Part shown: positions 8,494-18,685 of the stretch, one piece after another
Layout of the letters: every line of letters begins with the position of its first letter
How positions within the stretch are numbered: the stretch's first letter is position 1
Assembly (NCBI RefSeq): GCF_039645975.1
Contig: NZ_CP147918.1
Span: 620,001-684,000 of the forward strand
Length of the DNA: 64,000 nt
From: Sulfurimonas sp. HSL-1716
GTDB taxonomy: Bacteria; Campylobacterota; Campylobacteria; Campylobacterales; Sulfurimonadaceae
Direction: 5' to 3'
The notes under the pieces: model-generated
What the model saw: only the letters and a program-made list of their open reading frames with translations
Database searches by the model: none
Told to the model about the DNA's origin: nothing
Made by a program: the position numbers and the translations under genes

Positions 8494-9568
8494 TATTGAC
8501 CCATCCGATCTTGTTATTGTCTAGTTTTATTTTTTTGTATCCCTTTGTAGTGCCTTCTACTTCGAGATAGTTTTTTGCAGGCAGCTGCTCAAAAACAGTT
8601 CCGTTCTTTAAGGGAAGCAGGTATATATTCGAACCCTCTTTTACACATATTATCTGTGAGGGTTTCAGGGCATATACGATATATCCTATCGGTATTATCA
8701 AAAAGATAAGATAGATATATTTTTTCTTCCAGAGTACCAAGATCAATAGAACTACCAGAACAAAAGCCGCCGCCGCTATTTTGATCTTTGAAAACTGCTG
8801 GTCTTTTGGTTTGAGGTCGCTTTGAGTGGTTACTCTGTCATCATCTACGACTACGGGAAGAGATATCTTTTTAAATCTTTGTTCTTGAAGATTGAAATAT
8901 GAAAACGTAAAGTTCTCGATATCTTTTCTTATGATCGCATAGTAGGTCACTTTCGGACTCATAAAGTTGTTGTCAAGCGATTCGATCCCCTGTTTTGCTA
9001 CATTGTTTATATGGAAATTCGAAAGATCGCTTCTTGCTGCTACGGCCGTGAAAAGGACGATGTTGAAGTTTTTGTCATAGCTCGTGATCTTGTAGTTGGT
9101 TATACTGAACGAATCGGCAATAATATTGGAAAAAGTGTCTTTTGGATTTAGGGTGATGACATTAAGGTCTTGCCCTTTGAGCCTTGTCGTCGTCGGGTAG
9201 GGAGCACCGTTGGCATCTGAGACCGAAGCTATGAAATCGGGAAGTATGGCATCGTTTTTTTCAGCTTGAAAGTAAAAAGTATCATAAAAATACTTTCCGT
9301 TTTTGGTATGGCTTGAACTCTCTTCGATGAGGTTAACGCCGCTGCCGTTTTCAAAAGAAAAAGTGATCTCCTGATAATTGGGTTTTGTCGAAAGAGATTT
9401 GATCGTCACGGGAAATATCTCTCCGTTGATGACTCTTTGCGGAACGGAATCGTAAGAGAGATATACTACCTTCGGGTTTGTCTGCTGCGTATCTTGAGAC
9501 TGTACGATAGCGTCTTGTGCATAGGAGAAGCAGAAGATGAGCGAAACAAAGAGTATAAAGCGTATCAC
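8471..9568 (-). CDS. Exported BatD-like membrane protein with C-terminal SH3 domain
   Basis: 365 residues: a signal peptide (cleavage near SYA-QD), a long beta-rich periplasmic part resembling BatD-type domains, two adjacent membrane helices around 255-300 (AAAAFVLVVLLILVLW and YLIFLIIPIGYIVYAL), and a C-terminal SH3-like segment ending in GWVNNEDI, as in bacterial cell-wall SH3 domains. Function is unknown; envelope binding is inferred from the architecture. It overlaps plsC and purQ by a few bases. Confidence 0.75.
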   Translation of the reverse strand: MIRFILFVSLIFCFSYAQDAIVQSQDTQQTNPKVVYLSYDSVPQRVINGEIFPVTIKSLSTKPNYQEITFSFENGSGVNLIEESSSHTKNGKYFYDTFYFQAEKNDAILPDFIASVSDANGAPYPTTTRLKGQDLNVITLNPKDTFSNIIADSFSITNYKITSYDKNFNIVLFTAVAARSDLSNFHINNVAKQGIESLDNNFMSPKVTYYAIIRKDIENFTFSYFNLQEQRFKKISLPVVVDDDRVTTQSDLKPKDQQFSKIKIAAAAFVLVVLLILVLWKKKYIYLIFLIIPIGYIVYALKPSQIICVKEGSNIYLLPLKNGTVFEQLPAKNYLEVEGTTKGYKKIKLDNNKIGWVNNEDICSN

Positions 9569-10239
9569 GCGCTTAAAAATCCTTCTAGCATCTTGATCCC
9601 GTCGTCGCTTCCAAGAAGAGATTCCATGGCGCGTTCAGGGTGGGGCATAAGACCAAATACGTTTTTGTTCTTGTTACAGATACCCGCTATAGAGTCTACA
9701 GATCCGTTAGGATTTGAGATCTCGCCGTCTGCATCCGTATATTTTAAAAGAACTTGATTATTCGCGTAAAGCTCTTTTAGACCCTCTTCGTCTATGTAGT
9801 AGTTTCCGTCATGGTGTGCGATAGGAACATTCACGACATCATCCACGTTTAGTTTTTCCAAGAATATATTATCGTTGGATACGACTTTTAGATGGTGATG
9901 ACGGGAGATAAAGTGAAGCTTGTCGTTTCTCTTTAAGGCGCCAGGAAGCAGTCTGGACTCGGTAAGTACCTGAAAGCCGTTACAGATACCGAGCACTTTT
10001 CCGCCTTTGTTCGCATACTCTTTGACGGCTTTCATGATAGGTGAAAACTTGGCAATAGCACCGCTTCTAAGATAGTCGCCGTAGCTAAATCCGCCTGCGA
10101 CTACGACAAGATCAATATCGCTTGGCAGAGATTCATCCTTGTGCCAGACCACTTCCGTATCGGCACCGAGTTTTTTAAACGCGTAAACCGTGTCGTATTC
10201 ACAGTTCGTACCTGGAAATTGCAGTACCGCTACTTTCAT
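9565..10239 (-). CDS. purQ: Phosphoribosylformylglycinamidine synthase, glutaminase subunit
   Basis: Supplies ammonia from glutamine to PurL in the fourth step of purine synthesis. The class I glutamine amidotransferase triad is visible: nucleophile C86 in GICNGFQVL, and H200/E202 in PHPERAME. 224 residues is normal for the free-standing subunit. It overlaps purS by four bases. The synthetase partner purL lies at 48 kb. Confidence 0.96.
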   Translation of the reverse strand: MKVAVLQFPGTNCEYDTVYAFKKLGADTEVVWHKDESLPSDIDLVVVAGGFSYGDYLRSGAIAKFSPIMKAVKEYANKGGKVLGICNGFQVLTESRLLPGALKRNDKLHFISRHHHLKVVSNDNIFLEKLNVDDVVNVPIAHHDGNYYIDEEGLKELYANNQVLLKYTDADGEISNPNGSVDSIAGICNKNKNVFGLMPHPERAMESLLGSDDGIKMLEGFLSA

Positions 10240-10478
10240 TTTATAAGCTCGATATCATAATCTTCGATGACTGTGTTGGCAAGCAGGTCTTCACACATCT
10301 TTGTAACCTCTTCGCGTGCTTTGTCATGATCCTCGGTATCAAGTTTTAAAACTATCTGTTTTCCCACTCTGACATCTTTGATCCCTTCGAAATGAAGGGA
10401 ATCGAGTGCATGGTGTACCGCTTTTCCTTGAGAATCCAATACACCGTTTTTTAGAGATATGTTCACAATTGCTGTCAT
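10236..10478 (-). CDS. purS: Phosphoribosylformylglycinamidine synthase, PurS subunit
   Basis: An 80-residue bridging subunit that joins PurL and PurQ in organisms with the small, three-part FGAM synthase. The sequence shows the family pattern: VNISLKNGVLDSQGKAVHHAL, then VRVGKQIVLKLD. It overlaps purQ by four bases and follows purC closely, in the order purC-purS-purQ. Confidence 0.95.
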   Translation of the reverse strand: MTAIVNISLKNGVLDSQGKAVHHALDSLHFEGIKDVRVGKQIVLKLDTEDHDKAREEVTKMCEDLLANTVIEDYDIELIK

Positions 10479-10480
10479 TT

Positions 10481-11194
10481 TTATTTTCCTAATATTCTAT
10501 TTAAAACTTCTTCGTAGGCTACTTTAAGTCCGCCCAGACCCTGGCGGAAACGGTCTTTATCCATTTTCTCGCCTGTTTTTGCGTCCCAGAAACGGCAGTT
10601 GTCCGGAGAGATCTCATCGACAAGGATAATATTTCCGCTGCTGTCTTTTCCAAATTCCAGTTTGAAATCCACAAGGTTCAAGCCTTTGTCGGCAAAGTAA
10701 GGGCGCAGGATATCATTTATCTGTCTTGCCATGCGGCGGATCTTGTCAAGTTCGTCCTGGAACTCGACAAGTCCGAGTATCAAAGCGTGCTGATCGTTTA
10801 GTTTCGGATCGCCGAGTGCATCGTTTTTGTAATCAAATTCGACCAAAGTGAACGGAAGAACTTTTCCGTCTTCGATGCCGAGATTCTTGCTCAGGCTTCC
10901 CGTCGCGATATTGCGCACGATGACTTCGATCAGGATAACGTCGACTTTTTTATGCAGCATATGGTTGTCATCAAGCATCTTTACAAAGTGAGTTTGAATG
11001 CCGTTTGCCTCAAGCAGTTTGAAAAGCTCGGTAGAGATCTTATTGTTTAGAGCTCCTTTACCCGTTTCGCTCGATTTCTTTAGACCGTTGAACGCAGTTA
11101 GATCATCTTTAAATTCAGAAATTACCAAATCTTTGTCATCTGTCGTAAACAGTTTTTTAGCTTTCCCTTCATAAAGAAGTTCACGTTTTTCCAT
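10481..11194 (-). CDS. purC: SAICAR synthetase
   Basis: Condenses CAIR with aspartate in purine synthesis. 237 residues begin with the typical [11 protein letters not shown]. Also seen are [34 protein letters not shown] and [12 protein letters not shown], all standard PurC segments. The start is the ATG before EKRELL. It is the first pur gene after ctpA (7 bp gap) in the same minus-strand run. Confidence 0.97.
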   Translation of the reverse strand: MEKRELLYEGKAKKLFTTDDKDLVISEFKDDLTAFNGLKKSSETGKGALNNKISTELFKLLEANGIQTHFVKMLDDNHMLHKKVDVILIEVIVRNIATGSLSKNLGIEDGKVLPFTLVEFDYKNDALGDPKLNDQHALILGLVEFQDELDKIRRMARQINDILRPYFADKGLNLVDFKLEFGKDSSGNIILVDEISPDNCRFWDAKTGEKMDKDRFRQGLGGLKVAYEEVLNRILGK

Positions 11195-11201
11195 GTTTAT
11201 T

Positions 11202-12518
11202 CTATCCTTTTGTTATGATTAATGCTTTTATTATTCCGACGGCTTCTTTGAGCTGAAGGTCTTTTTGAAGCTGTTCTTGCGTTATGATGTGGTCTTTAGA
11301 CTCTTTTTTCGTATCTTTTTTTACGACTTTGCCCGAATCTTTTTGCAGCTCTTTTTTAAGATGCTCTTTAAGGTCGGCTTCTTTTATCATAAACTCGTTA
11401 GTGCCTTGTGTTTTCACTTCACCCTGGTCTACTTCGATATCAGGCGTGATACCGACGGCTTGTATGGTACGTCCGCTCGGCAGATAGTATCTGGCGATAG
11501 TCAGCTTTATCGCTTCGTCTTCGGAGATCGGAAGTACGACTTGAACGCTTCCTTTTCCGAAACTTTTCTTACCTACAATGACGGCACGTTTATGATCTTG
11601 AAGAGCACCCGTTACGATCTCCGATGCGCTTGCGCTTCCGCCGTTGATTAAAACGACTATCGGCATCTTGGTGATAGTAGCGCTCGATGTGGCATTGTAA
11701 ACTTGATTTTCTGATTTCGTACGTCCTTTTTGCGAGACGATAACTCCTTTGTCCACAAAAAGATCGACAAGCCCGACAGCCTGATCGAGCAAACCGCCCG
11801 GATTGTTTCTAAGATCTAGAATGATCCCTTTGTCTTTTTTCTTAAATCTGTTAAGAGCTCTCTTGACACCGTCGACGACTTTTTTGTCAAAACTTGTGAC
11901 CCGTATATAGAGAATATCGTTATCTATCTGTTTTGTATATACCGATTGGATCTTTATATTTCCTCTTACGATATGGATATGCAGAGGCTTTGCTTCGCTC
12001 TTTCTTACTATCGTTATATCTATCGGCGTTCCGACCTTTCCGCGCATAAGCGAGACCGCGTCGTCGATGGTCATGTTCAGTGTCGATTTATTATTGATCT
12101 TTAAGATGATATCTTCGGCTTTGAGCCCCGCTTTGTCCGCAGGGGTGCCTTCAATAGGCGCGATCACGGTCAAAACACCGTCTTTCATGCCTACTGTGAT
12201 ACCCAGACCGCCAAATTCTCCGTCCGTCTGAACTTTTAAATTTTCGAAACTTTTTTTAGTTAAAAATGTGGAATGCGCATCAAGGTTGGTCATCAATCCT
12301 TGAAGGGATTTGTCTATAAGCTCTTGAAGCGTTATGTCATCGACGTTATATTTTTCAACGATTCCTAAAACTTTAGTGAATTTTGCCAAAGCTTGTAGTC
12401 TTGATGCTTCCTTGGTAGGTTCTTGCGGAACTGTCGCAAAAAGCGATGTAGAGTATAATAAACTAAGTGCGGCAGCCGTTGAGATGAAACCCATTGTAAG
12501 AAATTTTTTATTTAGCAT
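11202..12518 (-). CDS. ctpA: Periplasmic C-terminal processing protease (S41)
   Basis: 438 residues: signal peptide (1-28), PDZ domain (about 100-185) and S41 protease domain. The Ser-Lys dyad is readable as S297 in GGSASASE and K322 in SFGKGSVQ, the usual 25 residues apart. DLRNNPGG is also present. The Lys/Asp-rich tail is less conserved. Such proteases trim exported proteins and take part in envelope quality control. It heads the minus-strand run into the purC-purS-purQ genes and is divergent from clpB. Confidence 0.95.
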   Translation of the reverse strand: MLNKKFLTMGFISTAAALSLLYSTSLFATVPQEPTKEASRLQALAKFTKVLGIVEKYNVDDITLQELIDKSLQGLMTNLDAHSTFLTKKSFENLKVQTDGEFGGLGITVGMKDGVLTVIAPIEGTPADKAGLKAEDIILKINNKSTLNMTIDDAVSLMRGKVGTPIDITIVRKSEAKPLHIHIVRGNIKIQSVYTKQIDNDILYIRVTSFDKKVVDGVKRALNRFKKKDKGIILDLRNNPGGLLDQAVGLVDLFVDKGVIVSQKGRTKSENQVYNATSSATITKMPIVVLINGGSASASEIVTGALQDHKRAVIVGKKSFGKGSVQVVLPISEDEAIKLTIARYYLPSGRTIQAVGITPDIEVDQGEVKTQGTNEFMIKEADLKEHLKKELQKDSGKVVKKDTKKESKDHIITQEQLQKDLQLKEAVGIIKALIITKG

Positions 12519-12548
12519 TATATACCTAGCTTGTGTTGAATTTTAAGA

Positions 12549-12560
12549 TTGGATATTATA
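12549..12560 (-). promoter_or_regulatory. Candidate promoter of ctpA
   Basis: On the minus strand a perfect TATAAT (12555-12560) lies about 37 bp before the ctpA start, placing transcription start near 12548. No clear -35 is visible, which is usual for Campylobacterota sigma-70 promoters. Confidence 0.5.
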
Positions 12561-12641
12561 CTTAAAACTCATTTACATAACAATAAATTTCGGTACAGCC
12601 CGAAAAAGTTACTTTTCTATTATGAAAATAGACTAAAATAA

Positions 12642-12672
12642 CTTGACAACGATAGACTCAATTAGATATAAT
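12642..12672 (+). promoter_or_regulatory. clpB promoter with HAIR-like HspR operator
   Basis: A consensus sigma-70 promoter (TTGACA 12643-12648, 18-bp spacer, TATAAT 12667-12672) is overlaid by CTTGACA-N7-ACTCAAT (12642-12662). The HspR inverted repeat HAIR is CTTGAGT-N7-ACTCAAG, so 11 of 14 positions match with exact spacing. The operator covers the -35 and part of the spacer, fitting repression. hspR itself lies at 55.6 kb in this window. Confidence 0.8.
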
Positions 12673-12700
12673 TTTTTATCTTTAAAGCAAAGGTAGACAA

Positions 12701-15280
12701 ATGAATAATATTTTTGAAAAACTAACACATAATATGACACAGGCCATTGAATCATCGATATCGTTGGCTTTACACAATAAAAACATGGAGGTTGACCCGA
12801 CACACTTCTTATGGGCGCAGCTGACGAATACGAACTCTGTTTTAAATCAGGCGTTGAATAAAATGAATGTCGATAAAACGGCGATAGAACTGGACATAAA
12901 AAGTATAGCGGGTAAGTTCCCGACGTCGTCGTCGGTAAACAAAGAAAATATAAAGCTTTCTAAAAAATTTGTAGATTCTCTTCAGCGCGGTGCGGGAGAG
13001 ATGACCAAAAACGGCGATTCGTTCTTGGCGGTAGACAGCTATATCATCGCGAATCTGAACGAATCTCCGTTTAAAGAGATCATAACCAAATATGTAGATA
13101 CAGTGGATCTGACAAAAACGCTTGAATCGTTTCGTGCGGGACAGAAGATAGAATCCCAAACGGCGGACGAGAATCTTGAAGCATTGTCAAAATACGGCAT
13201 CGATCTTACAAAAGAAGCAGCGGAGGGAAAACTCTCTCCGGTGATCGGGCGTGATGAGGAGATCAACCGCGCGATGCAGATTCTGATCCGCAAGACGAAG
13301 AACAATCCGATCCTTTTAGGCGAACCCGGCGTCGGAAAGACTGCTCTTGTCGAAGGTCTTGCTCAGCGTATTTATAACAAAGAGGTACCTCTTTCTCTTC
13401 AAAACAAACGTGTCATAGCGCTTGATATGAGCGCTTTGATCGCGGGAGCAAAATACCGCGGAGAGTTCGAAGACAGACTCAAGGCAGTCATAGAGGAGGT
13501 AAAGCAGAGTGCCAACATCATTCTTTTCATAGATGAGATACATACGATCATCGGAGCAGGTGCAAGCGAAGGCAGTATGGATGCGGCAAACATCCTAAAA
13601 CCGGCACTTGCGCGCGGCGAACTGCGTACCATCGGCGCCACCACTTTAAAAGAGTACAGAAAATATTTTGAAAAGGATGCGGCGCTGCAACGACGTTTTC
13701 AGCCTGTGAGAGTGGATGAACCCAATGTAAATCAGGCGCTGCAGATCCTTCGCGGAATAAAAGAGAACCTTGAAGCGCATCATAATGTAACCATTACCGA
13801 TTCTGCACTTGTGGCAGCGGCAAAACTGAGTGAGCGCTATATAACGGACAGATTCCTGCCGGATAAAGCGATAGACCTTATCGACGAAGCCGCCGCAGAG
13901 CTGAAGATGCAGATAGAAAGTGAACCCAACGCGCTGGCTTCCATAAAGCGTAAGATCCAAGAGCTGCATGTAGAAAAAGAAGCGCTTAAAATGGAGGAAT
14001 CAGCAGCAAATACAAAACGTATCGAAGAGATAGATAAAGAGCTTGCCGATACGGAAGAGGAAAAGCGCTCTTTAGAGTCCCAGTTCAATCATGAAAAAGA
14101 GATATTCGAACGCATCGCGGTTATCAAGTCCGATGTCGAAGCGAAAAAACGCGAAGCCGAGACGGCAAAAAACAGCGGTGATTACAATAAAGCCGCCGAA
14201 ATAGAATACGGTGTGGTCCCAAAACTTCTGGAAGAGGAGAAATCGCTTCAAGAGAAATGGAAAGAGATGCAGCGTGAGGGAACGCTCCTTAAAAACAGCG
14301 TCGACGAAGACGCGATAGCTTCTATCATCAGCAGATGGACGGGTATCCCTGTCAACAAGATGCTTCAAAGCGAAAAAGAGAAGATCTTGCATGTTGAAGA
14401 GGAGCTTAATCTATCGGTCATCGGTCAGGAACGTGCGACGCATGCCGTGGCCCGGGCTATAAAAAGAAACAAAGCCGGACTTAGCGATAAGAACAGACCG
14501 ATAGGCAGTTTCCTTTTCCTCGGACCTACGGGAGTCGGAAAGACGCAGACGGCCAAGACGCTTGCCAAATTCCTCTTTGACACCGAAGAGGCGATGGTGC
14601 GCATAGATATGAGCGAATACATGGAAAAACATGCCGTTTCACGTCTGGTAGGAGCGCCTCCGGGATATGTCGGGTATGATGAAGGAGGTCAGCTCACAGA
14701 AGCGGTACGCCGCAAACCGTACAGCGTCGTGCTTTTGGATGAAGTGGAAAAAGCGCATCCCGATGTGTTTAATATCCTGCTTCAGGTGCTTGATGACGGA
14801 CGTTTAACGGATAACAAAGGTGTTACGGTCGATTTTACCAATACGATAATCATCATGACGAGCAATATTGCAAGCGATAAGATCATGAGTCTCAACAGCG
14901 ATTATGAGAAGATGCAAGATGCGGTGATGGGCGATCTGAAAACAGCGTTTAAACCGGAGTTTTTAAACAGGCTTGACGACATAATCATATTTAACCCTCT
15001 TGGAAGCGAGCAGATCAAGGGTATAGTTGATCTTTTCTTCAACGAAATAGTCGCAAAAGTACAAGAGAGAGATATAACGATCAGTCTGACCGAAAATGCA
15101 AAAACGTATATATCCGAAGCCGGATTCGACCCGGTTTACGGTGCAAGACCGTTAAAACGCGCATTGTACGAGATAGTAGAGGACAGGCTGGCGGATCTGA
15201 TACTCGGCGGCGAAGTCGTCGAGGGCTCAAATGTCGTATTTGACGTGAAAGGCGATGAGATAGACGTCAGGGTATCGTAA
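12701..15280 (+). CDS. clpB: ClpB protein disaggregase
   Basis: Hexameric AAA+ chaperone that, with DnaK, extracts proteins from aggregates. 859 residues: N-terminal Clp domain, first ATPase with Walker A GEPGVGKT near 208, coiled-coil M-domain (about 400-530) and second ATPase with GPTGVGKT near 608. Walker B and the C-terminal domain ([13 protein letters not shown]) are intact. The ATG follows AAAGGTAG. The promoter carries a HAIR-like HspR site, so heat induction by loss of HspR repression is expected. Confidence 0.97.
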   Translation: MNNIFEKLTHNMTQAIESSISLALHNKNMEVDPTHFLWAQLTNTNSVLNQALNKMNVDKTAIELDIKSIAGKFPTSSSVNKENIKLSKKFVDSLQRGAGEMTKNGDSFLAVDSYIIANLNESPFKEIITKYVDTVDLTKTLESFRAGQKIESQTADENLEALSKYGIDLTKEAAEGKLSPVIGRDEEINRAMQILIRKTKNNPILLGEPGVGKTALVEGLAQRIYNKEVPLSLQNKRVIALDMSALIAGAKYRGEFEDRLKAVIEEVKQSANIILFIDEIHTIIGAGASEGSMDAANILKPALARGELRTIGATTLKEYRKYFEKDAALQRRFQPVRVDEPNVNQALQILRGIKENLEAHHNVTITDSALVAAAKLSERYITDRFLPDKAIDLIDEAAAELKMQIESEPNALASIKRKIQELHVEKEALKMEESAANTKRIEEIDKELADTEEEKRSLESQFNHEKEIFERIAVIKSDVEAKKREAETAKNSGDYNKAAEIEYGVVPKLLEEEKSLQEKWKEMQREGTLLKNSVDEDAIASIISRWTGIPVNKMLQSEKEKILHVEEELNLSVIGQERATHAVARAIKRNKAGLSDKNRPIGSFLFLGPTGVGKTQTAKTLAKFLFDTEEAMVRIDMSEYMEKHAVSRLVGAPPGYVGYDEGGQLTEAVRRKPYSVVLLDEVEKAHPDVFNILLQVLDDGRLTDNKGVTVDFTNTIIIMTSNIASDKIMSLNSDYEKMQDAVMGDLKTAFKPEFLNRLDDIIIFNPLGSEQIKGIVDLFFNEIVAKVQERDITISLTENAKTYISEAGFDPVYGARPLKRALYEIVEDRLADLILGGEVVEGSNVVFDVKGDEIDVRVS

Positions 15281-15305
15281 ATCAAAAAAGGGTTATAATT
15301 TCTGC

Positions 15306-15653
15306 ATGAAAATAATATCTATACTTGCGGCAGTTTATATCTCTTTGATGGCATGCACGGGTGATTGTCTCAGCTGCCATCCGAAACTGCTTCCTACTAT
15401 TCATCAGGATACACGTCATAAGCCGATGCTTACCTGCATAAAATGCCATTCTGCAAACCCCGACAAGATGGCGGATTGCGGAAGTGACTGTTTTGCTTGC
15501 CACAGTATAAAAAAGATAGAAGAAGCCAATGTTGTCGAACATAAAGTGATACGCGGGTGCAGAGACTGTCATATGAAATTAAAAAAAGAGCTGTTTTCCG
15601 CGCCTCCGCAGCAGTCGGTAAAACAGCCGTTGAAAGATTTCCTGCTCAATTAA
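15306..15653 (+). CDS. Small tetrahaem c-type cytochrome
   Basis: 115 residues with four CxxCH haem sites at 21-25, 44-48, 62-66 and 85-89, after a short signal peptide. The leader ends in LMAC, which also looks like a lipobox, so it could be a lipoprotein with C17 as anchor. Extra histidines between the motifs can serve as distal ligands. The C-terminal tail is low in haem motifs. It follows clpB by 25 bp. The electron partner is unknown. Confidence 0.85.
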   Translation: MKIISILAAVYISLMACTGDCLSCHPKLLPTIHQDTRHKPMLTCIKCHSANPDKMADCGSDCFACHSIKKIEEANVVEHKVIRGCRDCHMKLKKELFSAPPQQSVKQPLKDFLLN

Positions 15654-16174
15654 GCATATAAAGCTTTGACTGTTTTGTCGAAATCGCTTAGAGTTTTTTT
15701 CAGCAGTTTTTGAGCTTCATCGAACACTTTGTTGATGTCTTTGACACTTTTTGCCGCTTTGTCGAACATATCTACGATACCGTTTTTGGCATAATTCTTC
15801 GTATCTTGATCTTTTGTGCTCACCGGTAAAAAAATATCCGATATCTGCTTGGCTATTTTACTAATAGGCGATTTTTGTTCGCCGCTGTCCAGTTCTTTCA
15901 TGTATTTGTCTATATAGGGCTGCGCTATCTTCATTAGATTTTGGATCTCTTTTTTATCCTGCTCGTTCAGACCGTTGCCCTGGATAGAGAACTGAAATGA
16001 CTGCATGGATGAAAACGAGAGCGAGTCTTTTGTTCCGTTTTGACCCTCTTTATGGTTCATGGAGAGGTTTTGTTCATTTGAAAAATCCATTTTTATAACA
16101 TCGCCGCTGGATGTTCTCATCATAATGTTCAGATCATGCGATCTGTACGCGTCCAATGCAAAAGAGTTGTTCAT
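15650..16174 (-). CDS. Uncharacterised protein with helical C-terminal half
   Basis: 174 residues without signal peptide or membrane helix. The N-terminal third has strand-like segments (NIMMRTSSGDVIKMDF, SFQFSIQG) followed by long helices. I cannot assign a family; the layout loosely recalls DUF5610-type proteins. The ATG at 16174 is chosen because AGGA lies seven bases upstream; the frame extends to a TTG at 16192. It overlaps the end of the convergent cytochrome gene by 4 bp. Confidence 0.7.
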   Translation of the reverse strand: MNNSFALDAYRSHDLNIMMRTSSGDVIKMDFSNEQNLSMNHKEGQNGTKDSLSFSSMQSFQFSIQGNGLNEQDKKEIQNLMKIAQPYIDKYMKELDSGEQKSPISKIAKQISDIFLPVSTKDQDTKNYAKNGIVDMFDKAAKSVKDINKVFDEAQKLLKKTLSDFDKTVKALYA

Positions 16175-16298
16175 AAAAAGTCCTGTATACAAATATTCTT
16201 TTGATATATCGGCAGATTCCCTCTTTTGTGAAGCTTAACCGATATTTAAGTAATATTTTTGTACCATTGCGGACTTAAATTTTAACAGAGGATCTGGC

Positions 16299-16433
16299 AT
16301 GAAAAGAACATACCAACCGCATAGTACACCACGCAAGCGTACTCATGGCTTTAGAACTCGTATGGCTACAAAAAACGGCCGTAAAATAATCAATGCTCGT
16401 CGCGCTAAAGGTCGTAAATCATTGACTGTTTAA
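16299..16433 (+). CDS. rpmH: 50S ribosomal protein L34
   Basis: A 44-codon gene beginning [18 protein letters not shown] and ending [11 protein letters not shown], the full L34 signature. AGAGGA lies just upstream. It opens the conserved rpmH-rnpA-yidD-yidC-jag-mnmE block. Confidence 0.97.
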   Translation: MKRTYQPHSTPRKRTHGFRTRMATKNGRKIINARRAKGRKSLTV

Positions 16434-16447
16434 GTCATTTTTCATTA

Positions 16448-16765
16448 TTGAAACAGCATAAAGAGTTTCAATATATCTACAATAAAGGTAAAAATGCGCA
16501 CTCAAGCAGTGTCGTTCTTTTTTATCTCAATGCTAATGGAGCGAAGAAAGTAGGTTTTACCGCCAGCAAAAAAGTCGGCAATGCGGTTATCCGAAATCGT
16601 TCTAAAAGAAGATTTAGAGCTCTCTTTAGCGAATACTCCTCCTTTTTAAATGACGGAACATATGTTTTTGTCGCCAAAACAGCTTTAAAAGAAACATCAT
16701 ACCTTTCGCTCAAAAACGATTTTAAAAAAGTATTGACAAAAGTTGGTGCTCTGGGCAATGATTAG
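16448..16765 (+). CDS. rnpA: Ribonuclease P protein component
   Basis: Binds the catalytic RNA of RNase P and helps process tRNA 5' ends. 105 residues with KEFQYIYNKGKN, KKVGFTASKKVGNAVIRNRSKRR (the RNR motif) and the usual basic face. The likely start is TTG at 16448, 14 bp after rpmH; no ATG fits. It overlaps yidD by 8 bp. The RNase P RNA gene is not seen here. Confidence 0.94.
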   Translation: MKQHKEFQYIYNKGKNAHSSSVVLFYLNANGAKKVGFTASKKVGNAVIRNRSKRRFRALFSEYSSFLNDGTYVFVAKTALKETSYLSLKNDFKKVLTKVGALGND

Positions 16766-17084
16766 AAAACTCCTTTTATCTTTTTTACGCATTTATCAAA
16801 GATTTTTCACGTTAATCGGATACGGAAGTTGTAGATATTACCCAACTTGCAGCGAATATGCCAAATGGGAGTTTGAAAATAATAAAATTTCAAGTGCTTT
16901 TTACCACACTTTGACTAGAATACTCAGATGCAATCAGCTTTTTGAAGGCGGGATAGATTATCCAGTGTTGAATAAACTCTCTTTAAAGCCCAAAAAACTG
17001 AGTGTTGATACTATAAAATATTGGTTGGTTCCAAATAAAAAAAACCAGTTTTATATAATTAAAAATTTTGCTTTTAAAGGGTAG
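16758..17084 (+). CDS. yidD: Membrane protein insertion factor YidD
   Basis: 108 residues with an N-terminal amphipathic helix and the family core RFFTLIGYGSCRYYPTCSEYA, followed by RCNQLFEGGID. YidD aids insertion by YidC. The ATG at 16758 is preferred over the TTG at 16743 because the protein then begins MIRKLLLSFLRIYQ as expected. It overlaps the end of rnpA and sits 2 bp before yidC. Confidence 0.93.
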   Translation: MIRKLLLSFLRIYQRFFTLIGYGSCRYYPTCSEYAKWEFENNKISSAFYHTLTRILRCNQLFEGGIDYPVLNKLSLKPKKLSVDTIKYWLVPNKKNQFYIIKNFAFKG

Positions 17085-17086
17085 AT

Positions 17087-18685
17087 GTGTTTGACAAATT
17101 GACATCAAATCAGAGATTATTAGTGGCCGTCGTGCTATCGTTTGTGTTTTTTATAGGGTATACTACAATATTTCCGCCGAAGTCCGCGAAGCCGGAGAGT
17201 AATGCGACCATGCAGCCAAGCAGCAGCAAAGAGGTTGCCGTCAAAGAGAAAAAAGCTGTCATTGCCGATGAATCGGTTAAGCTTGACAATAGTTTAAAAA
17301 CAGGAAATAAAGGCGATCTGATAACTATCAAATCAGAGAACTTTGTTCTTAAGATAGATACGTTGGGGCGTATCTCTTCGGATCTGCTTTTACAAAAGAA
17401 ATACGACAAGAGCGAAGGGCAGCATGCCGAACTTGTCGATTCAAGCAGTGTAAAACCGCTTCTCATAAGATTTGCCGACGACGCACTGAACCAAGAGGCC
17501 GTAAAGACTCCGTACAGCAGCGACCGCTCGGAGATCGTACTTGCAGACAAACCTGAGACCGTCGTTTTGACTCAAAAGCTTTCCGAGTTGACCGTAACAA
17601 AGACCTTTACGTTCTATAAAGACGGTCATTATGACGCTAAAATCTCTTTATCCAAAGATGCGCGTTATTATATAGACTTAGGTCAGCGTCCGCGTGTCGA
17701 GAAAAAGATGATGACGGTCGCCGGGGCGATGGTCTACTACGGTGAAGGGAAAACGACGATACTCAAAGACGGCGACGTCAAAGGCCGCTCTACGTTTACG
17801 GATGTTCATCTTATTTCGGCGTTCGATCAGTATTTTGCAAACGTCATCTACGGATTTGACAAAAACCTCAATATCTTGGCCGACAGCGATGCAAAAGAGG
17901 ATCCGCGCGTTTATATAGACGCATCAAAAGAGATCGTCTTTAAAGGATACATCGGACCAAAGACATACAGGACGCTAAAAGCGATCGATCCTGTCTTGGT
18001 AAATGCGATAGAGTACGGTTGGTTCACGTTTGCTTCCCGTCCGATGTTCGTGGTTCTTTCATGGCTACATTCTATATTCGGCAACTGGGGATGGGCTATC
18101 ATAGGCCTTACCGCACTGGTCCGTCTGGTCTTGTATCCGCTTACATACAAAGGCATGGTCTCTATGCAGAAGATGAAGCAGATAGCTCCTAAGGTCAAAG
18201 AGGTTCAGGCAAAATACAAAGGCGACCCTCAGCGAACCAACGCAGCCGTTATGGAGCTCTATAAGAAACATGGTGCCAATCCGTTAGGCGGTTGTCTGCC
18301 GATGGTCTTACAGATTCCTGTGTTCTTCGCAATGTACCGCGTATTTTTGAATGCTCCCGAACTTCAAGGCGCTCCTTGGATCCTTTGGGTGCACGACCTT
18401 TCACGCATGGATCACCTGTTCATATTACCGATCCTTATGGGTGCAACGATGTTCTATCAACAGCGTATCACGCCGAGTAATTTTACAGACCCTATGCAAG
18501 AAAAAGTGTTTAAATTCCTGCCGGTTATATTCACTTTCTTCTTTGTAACCTTCCCTTCGGGTCTGGTTCTTTACTGGTTTGTCAACAACCTCTTCTCGAT
18601 AGCGCAGCAGTATATGGTAAATAAACAGTTTACGACGGTAGAAGCGGTAGTTGTAGAGAAGAAACCGGAGAAAAAAGATGATTAA
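17087..18685 (+). CDS. yidC: Membrane protein insertase YidC
   Basis: Inserts and folds inner-membrane proteins, alone or with SecYEG. 532 residues: one N-terminal membrane helix, a large periplasmic beta domain, then the conserved five-helix core. The core begins near GWFTFASRPMFVVLSWLH and includes KYKGDPQRTNAAVMELYKKHGANPLGGCLP. The C-terminus is basic (KKPEKKDD). The start is GTG right after yidD. It overlaps jag by 8 bp. Confidence 0.97.
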   Translation: MFDKLTSNQRLLVAVVLSFVFFIGYTTIFPPKSAKPESNATMQPSSSKEVAVKEKKAVIADESVKLDNSLKTGNKGDLITIKSENFVLKIDTLGRISSDLLLQKKYDKSEGQHAELVDSSSVKPLLIRFADDALNQEAVKTPYSSDRSEIVLADKPETVVLTQKLSELTVTKTFTFYKDGHYDAKISLSKDARYYIDLGQRPRVEKKMMTVAGAMVYYGEGKTTILKDGDVKGRSTFTDVHLISAFDQYFANVIYGFDKNLNILADSDAKEDPRVYIDASKEIVFKGYIGPKTYRTLKAIDPVLVNAIEYGWFTFASRPMFVVLSWLHSIFGNWGWAIIGLTALVRLVLYPLTYKGMVSMQKMKQIAPKVKEVQAKYKGDPQRTNAAVMELYKKHGANPLGGCLPMVLQIPVFFAMYRVFLNAPELQGAPWILWVHDLSRMDHLFILPILMGATMFYQQRITPSNFTDPMQEKVFKFLPVIFTFFFVTFPSGLVLYWFVNNLFSIAQQYMVNKQFTTVEAVVVEKKPEKKDD

